This document shows positions 1-5,896 of a stretch of DNA of 9,357 bases, in pieces (positions within the stretch are counted from its first letter, which is position 1; the number at the start of each line of letters is the position of its first letter). The translations under genes and the position numbers were made by a program. The DNA is from Sulfurovum sp. (lineage in GTDB: Bacteria > Campylobacterota > Campylobacteria > Campylobacterales > Sulfurovaceae): contig DAOUPF010000030.1 of the NCBI GenBank assembly GCA_030626265.1, forward strand, positions 1-9,357. The letters run 5' to 3'. The notes under the pieces were generated by a model. That model was not told where the DNA came from and ran no database searches. It worked only from the letters and a program-made list of their open reading frames with translations.

Positions 1-1
1 A

Positions 2-1276
2 GATTATGCTGTTGTACTAGGTGTAGATTATAGCTATGAAGTTTTAGCTAGTAACATACATGGTTCTAGTAAGAAGTCAAACATAGCTATAGGTTATTTA
101 ACTGAAGATGCTATGCTAGCACCAACTGACTTTGTAGCTACTGATGGTACATTGGTTAATCAAGTTAGGTTGAATTGGAAGAAGAACACAGAGGGTTCAG
201 AACCTACTAAGTTTTATGTTTATAGAAACAATGTACTTATGGACACCTTAGCTGGGACAGCAACATATTCAATTGTTGATGTATCTGACTATCCTGGACT
301 TGTCTACACATTTAAACTAGTGGCAGAGAATGCATCTGGTGTTCAGTCAGCTGCTGTTTATGATACTGGATGGGCTAGACCAGGCTCTACAACACCAGTA
401 GCATCTATTGGTGTTTATGTAGATAGAATAGATTTGACTTGGACAAGAGTTGCAGGTAGTGGTATGTACTACTTTGTATATAGATCATTAGATTTAGTTG
501 GTACAGATAAGATACTTATAGCTACTACAAGTGGTGATGCTTTTCAAGATAAGAATCTATCAGCAGATACTCAGTATGTGTATTCTATAGTAGCAGGTAG
601 AGGTAACAATCAAGATTATCTTGGTTATTCAGGTGGATCAGCTGTTGGCTCAACTAGGCATGTAGAAGCTGAAAGCAGAGATTTTAACGTTGATACTCTT
701 GTAACAGTTCCTGCAGGAGTTGTTGAAGTGACAGCTTGTATTATTGGTGGAGGTGGTGGAGGAGCAGTTTGTGAAAACCTATCACTTACAACAGCTGCAG
801 GTGGTGGTTATGCTGGTATTATTAGTAATACTGTTATAGCAGTAGTTCCTGGTATGATTCTTAGACTTATAGTAGGTAGGGGTGGTGTTGGTGCTCCAAG
901 CTATTCAGGTTATGGTTCTGCTGGTACAGCTACAAGTATTAGAAGAGGAGATAACTACAATGCTATATTAGCTAGTGCTGCTGGTGGTGCTGGTGGTAAG
1001 AATAGTCATAGTGGTGTATCATCACCAGGATATAATGGTAATGATAGTAGTAGAACTACTTGTTATGGTGTAGCTAAAGATGGTAATGGTACATCAGCTG
1101 GTCGTTCTAATACTTGGGGTGGTCAGGCTGGTTTTGGTGATGGTGGAGGTGGAGCATTAGAGTTTGGTCACACTACTCCTGGATATGGTGCTGGTGGTGG
1201 TGGAGGAGCTTCTGTAAGTGGCTCTAAAGGTGCTACTGGTGGTAATGGATTAATTAAATTAAGTTGGGGTAGTTAG
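2..1276 (+). CDS. Tail fibre/adhesin with FN3 repeats and glycine-rich C-terminal domain (5' partial)
   Basis: The reading frame is open from base 2 to the TAG at 1274-1276, giving 424 visible residues, so the gene begins upstream. The ATG at 113 is internal, because the residues before it (YSYEVLASNIHGSSKKSN) form the last strands of a fibronectin type III domain. Two more FN3 domains follow, at about residues 39-128 (with VRLNWKKN and YTFKLVAENASG) and 131-220 (with IDLTWTRV and YVYSIVAG). Residues 221-424 are a glycine-rich domain that opens with the characteristic VPAGVVEVTACIIGGGGGG, has several Gly runs separated by Ser/Thr/Asn/Tyr-rich segments, and ends in GNGLIKLSW. This architecture is common at the C-termini of phage tail fibres and host-specificity proteins, where the glycine-rich tip contacts the receptor. 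Receptor binding here is inferred from that and from the adjacent nozzle gene. The N-terminal virion-attachment part is not visible. Confidence 0.8.
   Translation, partial: DYAVVLGVDYSYEVLASNIHGSSKKSNIAIGYLTEDAMLAPTDFVATDGTLVNQVRLNWKKNTEGSEPTKFYVYRNNVLMDTLAGTATYSIVDVSDYPGLVYTFKLVAENASGVQSAAVYDTGWARPGSTTPVASIGVYVDRIDLTWTRVAGSGMYYFVYRSLDLVGTDKILIATTSGDAFQDKNLSADTQYVYSIVAGRGNNQDYLGYSGGSAVGSTRHVEAESRDFNVDTLVTVPAGVVEVTACIIGGGGGGAVCENLSLTTAAGGGYAGIISNTVIAVVPGMILRLIVGRGGVGAPSYSGYGSAGTATSIRRGDNYNAILASAAGGAGGKNSHSGVSSPGYNGNDSSRTTCYGVAKDGNGTSAGRSNTWGGQAGFGDGGGGALEFGHTTPGYGAGGGGGASVSGSKGATGGNGLIKLSWGS
746..1240 (+). repeat. GGT/GGA-rich low-complexity tract encoding the glycine-rich tip
   Basis: The coding strand carries repeated Gly codons, mostly GGT and GGA, with dense GG runs at 746-762 and 1193-1206 and very little C. 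It is an imperfect, codon-level low-complexity tract rather than an exact tandem repeat. Such tracts can recombine or slip, and the clustered GG runs could in principle form weak two-tier G-quadruplexes in the mRNA. Confidence 0.6.
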
Positions 1277-4200
1277 ATGGCTGAAAGAAATCAATTTGAT
1301 GGTGGTCTTAGTCTTAGGGTTGACCCACAATACGTACAACCTAATCAAGGTGTTGTTGCACACAATATTAACTTTGATAAGGGTTCACTACAATCAAGAA
1401 ATAAAGATGAATTAACAGGATTTAGTTATAGAGGTACTAGACCATTTTGGTGGAGAGATAAGCTGTTTACTAATAGTGAAGATGCTATCTTTGTTGAGTA
1501 TGATAGAAGAATATTCAAGAACACTAATGGACTAGTATATGTTTCTCCTTATTGGGAAGAAGCTGTAGATCCAATACAGTGGTCATTAGTTGGTACAGAA
1601 CCACCAACAGGTAAGCTAACTTTAACTCATGTATTGTGGGAAGGTTTAGTTGTTGAGGTAGAGAGTACAACAGCATATTTAGTGGTTCCTAGAGAGACTG
1701 ATGAGTTCATGATGATTAAAGATGGTGATGTAAATATGTATCACAGACATCAGTATTCATATCATTCAGGTAATTTTTATGTTGAGTTCTATGTACCAGA
1801 TGATGGACTTTATCAACTGTATGTAAATATGGGATTAAACAACTATGTTTTAGTTGGTTCAGCTTCCTCAGGTGGTAGTATTATATTCGCAGCATCAGAA
1901 ACTATTGGTGAAGAATTAACTGTCTTAACAGCACGAAACACTAGAGTTGCTGCAGATACTGATACCTATATGGATGGTGCACCTCAGTTACTTTACTTTG
2001 GTGAATATGATGTTAAGGGGTCATACCCAACAACAACCTATAACTTAGGTAAGCTACTAACAGAAGATGGTGTAGTTCTCTTACCACGTATACTATCCTT
2101 TGAGTATAAGACTATTAAAGATTTAGATACTGGTGCATTTATTGAACGTGGTATCCTTAGGTTGCAGATAGATTCAATATTGGAAGATGGTTCATTTGTT
2201 AATGGTCCACAGTCAGACATATTTGTAGATATGGATATGTTTGATGATTATTTTGTGTTGGTTGGTTATTTTTCATCCTTGGTAACAAGTGATAATAGTG
2301 AGGGATATTCACTACATCTTAATATAGTATCTACTACACAAACAACCTATCAACAGCAGTTTATTACTGTAACTATAGACAGTAAGTTTAAAGCTTTAGG
2401 TCATAGAGCTGTAATACTTACAAGTGATTATGTTCAATATCCTACTAAGGTTAAGAACATAGGTGAGTTTACACTTATCTTCACTAGGTATGATAATGGT
2501 AAACTAAGAGAAAATGTTATGTATGTAGTACCTAATGACCCATCTGTAAATGTACAATACTTTGAAGATTTTATGCAGGTGCTTAAACCATCAGAAGATT
2601 TAGGTTACTATGCTCAGGATAATGAAATTGTTAATGATTATTGGTTTGTACTAGATGAGTCTGGTGATAAACTATATGGTCTTATATCTGGACTTAACAA
2701 AGCTAGATTATATGTTAGGTTGTTTAATGGTGGTGATTGGGTATTGGTTGATGAGTTTGAGGGTTTATACACTAACATAGGTTATGCTAATAATGTAGCT
2801 AATGGTTTCCTATACCTACCATTTAGAGAGACAGTAGTGATGTATGACTATATTAATGATTCTGTTGTTGACTTTGGTAAACCAACGTTGAAGACTGATA
2901 CAGAACATAGGTTGCAGATAGCTAGTAGTGATTATCATTACTACAAAGATACATTAGTTAATCTTGTTGTGGGTGACTATCTACTTGATCACTCAATGTT
3001 TAGGTTTGATATAAGTGTTGGAGTTCCAATAGCGGTTGTTGTAGTTGGTAAAGCTAGGTCAGTTCAGTCAAAAGCAATAAACTATATGCCTAAGGATAAT
3101 ATGCTCTATGGTGATTATACTTATACAGCTGCTGCATATAATGCTGATCTTAGTCAGTCTAATCTAATGGCTACCTCAGCTACAATTGAAGTGCCTATGG
3201 GTAGTGTATTGGTAGATATGTCAGAAATAACATATGATCCTAACATACCTATTGATGGTGGACTGATTCTATTTAGAGCTAACACAGGAGCATTTGGTGA
3301 GGTAGAACGTTGGGCACATGATGATGTACCACTAGAGTATCTTGACAGCACTCATGATGCTTTTTTAGGTTTACCACCTATAAACATAGGAGGTTCACCA
3401 CCACCTTCAGGTATCAACTATCTTACAGAGCATAAAGGTAGACTGTATGGAGCTGTTAGAAATAGGGTATATTTTAGTGAGTATGGTGATCCACATAATT
3501 GGTCAGCTGTTAGCTATATTATTATGCCTGAAGAGATTACAGCTTTAGGTAGTACATATAATGGACTGCTTATGTTTGCTAGGTCTAGAATAGATGTACT
3601 TATAGGTGTTGACTTAGCTACATATCAAACTAGGTTAGTATCTAAGACAGAGGGCTGTGTGTCTTTCAGAAGTTTACAGGAAGCAGAGGGTGTTGTGGTA
3701 TTCCTTTCAGCTAATGCACTATGTAGCTGTGATGGTACAAGAGTCACTAACATAAGTGAAGAGCTTTTAGGTGATATCTTCACATTTACACATGACTTTA
3801 AGTTACAAGATGTTTCATCAAGTGCTTATATTAACAAAGTGTATACGATAGCTACTAACTATTTCTTCTTAGTTATGGACTTGAGAAGAGGTGTTAAGTT
3901 CTACTCATTTAGTGACAATAGCTATGCTAGAGAGGGGTATGATAGTATTACCGCATCCACTGGTACTATTTATGGTCATAGAGCTGGAGCTACATATTCA
4001 TTAGCTTCATCCAAAGCATTAGCTTTACTTGAGTATAAGTCAGGAGATAATACAGAGGGTGGTGTAACTAACCTTAAAGAGTATGACAAAGTTAGGGTTA
4101 CTTTTACAGGTGTTTTTGAGATTATCATTTATATTGATGGTAAAGAGGTACAGAGAAAAGACATTACAGCTGCTTATAAAGATATGACAGTTATAGGTAT

Positions 4201-4306
4201 ACCTAAAAAGCATCAGCGTGGGCTGCAAATTACTTATTCTGTAGCTGGTGTAGGTGTTGTGTATGGTTTTGACTACACAGTAATAGGGAGGGCTAATACA
4301 CCATGA
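1277..4306 (+). CDS. Tail nozzle / head-tail stabilisation protein (T7 gp12 / P22 gp10-like), 1009 aa
   Basis: This is the probable tubular tail protein that closes the short tail below the portal and carries the fibres. The N-terminus (FDGGLSLRVDPQYV then NINFDKGSLQSR, residues about 7-41) matches the opening I know from podovirus nozzle proteins, a G-G-x-x-x-R-x-D stretch followed by a sentence on the 'pre-image' strand. A second signature lies at residues 721-742 (GRLYGAVRNRVYFSEYGDPHNW), followed by a hydrophobic LLMFARSRIDVLIG strand, a GCVSFRS segment and VVVFLSANALCSCDG. The same order of elements is found in the beta-propeller of P22 gp10-type stabilisation proteins. The protein is beta-rich throughout, with no signal peptide or membrane span. 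At 1009 aa it is longer than T7 gp12 (about 794 aa); the extra length appears to lie in residues about 90-330. The ATG directly follows the fibre stop codon, with only a weak GGGG (1266-1269) as Shine-Dalgarno, so translation may be coupled to the fibre gene. Confidence 0.75.
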   Translation: MAERNQFDGGLSLRVDPQYVQPNQGVVAHNINFDKGSLQSRNKDELTGFSYRGTRPFWWRDKLFTNSEDAIFVEYDRRIFKNTNGLVYVSPYWEEAVDPIQWSLVGTEPPTGKLTLTHVLWEGLVVEVESTTAYLVVPRETDEFMMIKDGDVNMYHRHQYSYHSGNFYVEFYVPDDGLYQLYVNMGLNNYVLVGSASSGGSIIFAASETIGEELTVLTARNTRVAADTDTYMDGAPQLLYFGEYDVKGSYPTTTYNLGKLLTEDGVVLLPRILSFEYKTIKDLDTGAFIERGILRLQIDSILEDGSFVNGPQSDIFVDMDMFDDYFVLVGYFSSLVTSDNSEGYSLHLNIVSTTQTTYQQQFITVTIDSKFKALGHRAVILTSDYVQYPTKVKNIGEFTLIFTRYDNGKLRENVMYVVPNDPSVNVQYFEDFMQVLKPSEDLGYYAQDNEIVNDYWFVLDESGDKLYGLISGLNKARLYVRLFNGGDWVLVDEFEGLYTNIGYANNVANGFLYLPFRETVVMYDYINDSVVDFGKPTLKTDTEHRLQIASSDYHYYKDTLVNLVVGDYLLDHSMFRFDISVGVPIAVVVVGKARSVQSKAINYMPKDNMLYGDYTYTAAAYNADLSQSNLMATSATIEVPMGSVLVDMSEITYDPNIPIDGGLILFRANTGAFGEVERWAHDDVPLEYLDSTHDAFLGLPPINIGGSPPPSGINYLTEHKGRLYGAVRNRVYFSEYGDPHNWSAVSYIIMPEEITALGSTYNGLLMFARSRIDVLIGVDLATYQTRLVSKTEGCVSFRSLQEAEGVVVFLSANALCSCDGTRVTNISEELLGDIFTFTHDFKLQDVSSSAYINKVYTIATNYFFLVMDLRRGVKFYSFSDNSYAREGYDSITASTGTIYGHRAGATYSLASSKALALLEYKSGDNTEGGVTNLKEYDKVRVTFTGVFEIIIYIDGKEVQRKDITAAYKDMTVIGIPKKHQRGLQITYSVAGVGVVYGFDYTVIGRANTP
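4285..4292 (+). promoter_or_regulatory. Ribosome binding site of the 80-aa gene
   Basis: AGGGAGGG lies inside the end of the nozzle gene, with its GAGG core 11 nt upstream of the ATG at 4303. That ATG overlaps the nozzle stop codon as ATGA. The strong G-rich site supports the small overlapping gene being real. Confidence 0.6.
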
Positions 4307-4545
4307 TACAGTTAGATGCAGTAGCGGATCAATTGCAAGGTAATATTAATGAGCAGATTAATAACTGCTGTATTAGTATGAATAATAGATTGAACGGGCT
4401 TGAACCACTAGAGGGTAGGATTTTAGCTGAGCATAGTTTAATTACAGCACTACAGCAAACGGTTCAAACATTAACAGATAGAGTAAAGGTGTTGGAAGAT
4501 AACCAACATCCACCACCTCATCCACCTCACCCTAACCACCCTTAA
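4303..4545 (+). CDS. Small coiled-coil protein with His/Pro-rich C-terminus, 80 aa, unknown function
   Basis: I do not recognise a family. Residues 33-64 form a clean heptad pattern: a positions L33, I40, I47, V54, V61 and d positions L36, E43, L50, L57, L64. This predicts a parallel coiled coil. Residues 69-80 read HPPPHPPHPNHP, a rigid proline-rich tail with four histidines. The N-terminal third is hydrophilic, contains a Cys pair (C22, C23), and has no signal peptide or transmembrane segment, which argues against a holin or spanin. The ATG overlaps the nozzle stop by four bases and has a good ribosome binding site, so the protein is probably made with the tail genes. A small oligomeric virion component, such as a tail plug, needle tip or chaperone, is plausible. 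It is much shorter than the P22 tail needle gp26 (about 233 aa). Existence of the gene is well supported; its role is not. Confidence 0.75.
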   Translation: MIQLDAVADQLQGNINEQINNCCISMNNRLNGLEPLEGRILAEHSLITALQQTVQTLTDRVKVLEDNQHPPPHPPHPNHP

Positions 4546-4592
4546 TGGGTTAAACTATAATTAAGCTTAAGTAAAGCTTGTTTGGATATAAT
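4546..4592 (+). promoter_or_regulatory. Only intergenic gap; possible promoter with two TATAAT hexamers
   Basis: This 47-nt gap holds a perfect TATAAT at 4556-4561 and another at 4587-4592, plus two AAGCTT palindromes at 4563-4568 and 4574-4579, spaced 11 bp (about one helical turn). For the first TATAAT the -35 position (TAACCA, 4533-4538) matches the sigma70 consensus poorly. Transcription from it would begin about 25 nt before the ATG at 4593. The second hexamer touches that ATG, so it is more likely just part of the translation start region. In AT-rich DNA such matches can be chance. Confidence 0.25.
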
Positions 4593-5015
4593 ATGGAAAG
4601 ATTAGATATTAACAGATGTAGTGATGTGGAGCATGTTGCTGAAATGCTTATGGATGCTCACACAGAACAAGATGATTTAAAGTATAGTTGTGAACTACTC
4701 AACTATTTTAGTTATGTGAAGACACTTAAACATGTCTTCTTTGATGAACGTGGTTTCTTCATTGTATCAGAAGTTCCACAACCTTTAGTAATAGGTACAC
4801 CAACAAACTATGTTGGAGAGATGGTGTACGTAAGACCAGAGTTTAGAAAGACAAAAGCATTATCAGAGTATTACGATCTTATGTTCGACACTTTTGATGG
4901 AGACTTTATAGCCATAGCACAATCTGATACAATGGATAAGCTTATGGGTAAACGAGCTGAGTATGTGGGAACACTATACAAGTTTAATAAATCAACATTT
5001 AAAAAGGATATATAA
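4593..5015 (+). CDS. GNAT-fold protein resembling T7 gp13, 140 aa
   Basis: The sequence has the layout of a GNAT N-acyltransferase: an N-terminal helical part, a strand at FFIVSEV (55-61), then GEMVYVRPEFRKTKALSEYY (75-94), corresponding to strand 4, the acyl-CoA loop and helix 3, and a C-terminal SDTMDKLMGKRAEYVGTLYKF (111-131) resembling the usual last helix and strands. The acyl-CoA-binding loop, normally Q/R-x-x-G-x-G/A, is here R85-K-T-K-A with both glycines missing, so catalysis is doubtful. Length and gene position match T7 gp13 (138 aa), whose sequence I read as having a similar fold with a comparable C-terminal pattern. T7 gp13 affects virion assembly and internal protein content. 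I chose ATG 4593, preceded by GGA at 4584-4586, over an in-frame TTG at 4578, which has no ribosome binding site. An acetyltransferase acting on a virion or host protein remains possible. Confidence 0.65.
   Translation: MERLDINRCSDVEHVAEMLMDAHTEQDDLKYSCELLNYFSYVKTLKHVFFDERGFFIVSEVPQPLVIGTPTNYVGEMVYVRPEFRKTKALSEYYDLMFDTFDGDFIAIAQSDTMDKLMGKRAEYVGTLYKFNKSTFKKDI
5004..5008 (+). promoter_or_regulatory. Ribosome binding site of the 293-aa gene
   Basis: AAGGA lies 6 nt before the ATG at 5015, within the end of the GNAT-like gene. The ATG shares one base with the preceding stop (TAATG). The first nine coding bases, ATGGGAGTA, are repeated immediately, so a second in-frame ATG exists at codon 4, but this spacing favours the first. 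Confidence 0.6.
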
Positions 5016-5896
5016 TGGGAGTAATGGGAGTAGTAGGTGCAGCATCAGCAGCATACAGTGCATATTCTTCAAATGAAGCCAGTAAAGATCAGAAACAAGC
5101 TCAGGATGCACAAGCTCGATCTGCTCAGGACAACCTGAATTTTCAGAAGTCTCAATTTGATTGGCAGCAAGGTGTTTATAATGATCAGTCAGCTTTAATG
5201 GCTGAGCAGACTCAGTTTGAAAGAGATTACTTTAATTCTCAGCAAGATCAACAAGAAGTGCAGAGACAAATGGCACAGAGTCAGCATGATGATTGGGAGA
5301 GCACTTTTGGGTCTATTCAAGATAATATGTCTAACTACTATCAATCACTTGACCCCAATGACTTTCTTAAGACATCTAAACAAACTGTAGATAAAGCTTA
5401 TGCTGATGCTAATGACAGACTAGCTCAAACATTAGCTACAAGAGGTATTCAAGGTGGTGGTGTGGAAGCTAGTGCTAGAGGATTACTTGAAGGTGATACA
5501 GCAGCACAAAGAGCTCAATTACAGTTTGGTGCTCAACAGACTCATAACCAACAAACACAGAATTTCCTTAATTCAGGTATGCAGCAATCACAAGCACAGA
5601 ATAACTTGCTGCAAGCTAATGATCCTAACTTTATGGGAATGGCTCAAACACATATGGCTAATCCAGCAGGTGTTCAAAACTCTGCTAATGCAATAAGTAA
5701 TGCTTATGGTAACCAATCTAATATGTATGGTAATCAAGCTAATGCTTATGGTCAAGAGGCAGCAGCTGGTGCTCAAGGAGTTGCTTCAGGATTGGGTGTA
5801 GCTATAGATTCTTATAACAGAGGTGGTGGTGATCTATTTGGTTCTCCTGGTGGACCATCTCAAATGGATATTCACAATAATTGGATGAACTCATGA
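5015..5896 (+). CDS. Putative internal virion / DNA ejection protein (T7 gp14-like position), 293 aa
   Basis: A short Ala/Gly/Val-rich N-terminus (residues 1-19) leads into a long Gln/Asp-rich helical region (about 22-105) likely to form coiled coils. This is the character of small ejection proteins such as T7 gp14, in which the hydrophobic N-terminal helix helps insert into the outer membrane. Residues 132-160 contain ANDRLAQTLATRGIQGGG and EASARGLLEGD. This recalls a motif I have seen in other podovirus internal proteins, where Arg-Gly is followed by a small-residue loop, an alanine-rich helix and another Arg. The C-terminal third is Asn/Gln/Gly-rich with a seven-residue repeat (229-249). 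There are no catalytic residues or cysteines. The gene sits just after the gp13-like gene, as gene 14 does in T7. Function is inferred from position and composition rather than a definite homologue; a P22 gp7-type ejection protein or a scaffold is also possible. Confidence 0.6.
   Translation: MGVMGVVGAASAAYSAYSSNEASKDQKQAQDAQARSAQDNLNFQKSQFDWQQGVYNDQSALMAEQTQFERDYFNSQQDQQEVQRQMAQSQHDDWESTFGSIQDNMSNYYQSLDPNDFLKTSKQTVDKAYADANDRLAQTLATRGIQGGGVEASARGLLEGDTAAQRAQLQFGAQQTHNQQTQNFLNSGMQQSQAQNNLLQANDPNFMGMAQTHMANPAGVQNSANAISNAYGNQSNMYGNQANAYGQEAAAGAQGVASGLGVAIDSYNRGGGDLFGSPGGPSQMDIHNNWMNS
5699..5761 (+). repeat. Three 21-bp tandem units encoding a YG-containing heptapeptide
   Basis: The units 5699-5719, 5720-5740 and 5741-5761 are similar at DNA level and encode NAYGNQS, NMYGNQA and NAYGQEA. 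The spacing is exactly seven codons. Two of the three units begin AATGCTTATGGT, which suggests tandem duplication followed by drift. Confidence 0.75.

Noticed and set aside
113..115. ATG at 113 as the start of the FN3/glycine-rich protein
   Set aside because: The frame is open to base 2 and the upstream residues are the final strands of another FN3 domain; no ribosome binding site precedes this ATG.
746..1240. GGT-rich repeats as CRISPR or a diversity-generating retroelement variable region
   Set aside because: There are no regular spacers, no template repeat copy and no reverse transcriptase in the window; the repeats are glycine codons.
2158..2921. 14-bp direct repeat TAGGTTGCAGATAG at 2158-2171 and 2908-2921
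   Set aside because: Both copies encode RLQI-like stretches with the phage's preferred codons; in biased DNA this is within chance expectation and nothing else marks the sites.
4538..4550. Hairpin ACCC-TTAAT-GGGT as a terminator after the 80-aa gene
   Set aside because: Only four base pairs and no following T run; too weak for an intrinsic terminator.
4578..4580. TTG at 4578 as start of the GNAT-like gene
   Set aside because: It lies within the AAGCTT element with no Shine-Dalgarno; the ATG at 4593 with GGA upstream is a better start.
5454..5696. 80-codon open frame in another + frame within the 293-aa gene
   Set aside because: It is nested in a Gln/Asn-rich coding region, has a non-natural composition, and lacks an initiation signal; a shadow of the real gene.
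5881..5883. TTG at 5881 as start of the portal gene
   Set aside because: The ATG at 5893 makes a typical ATGA coupling with the preceding stop and leaves a GGA at suitable distance; the TTG would form part of that site.
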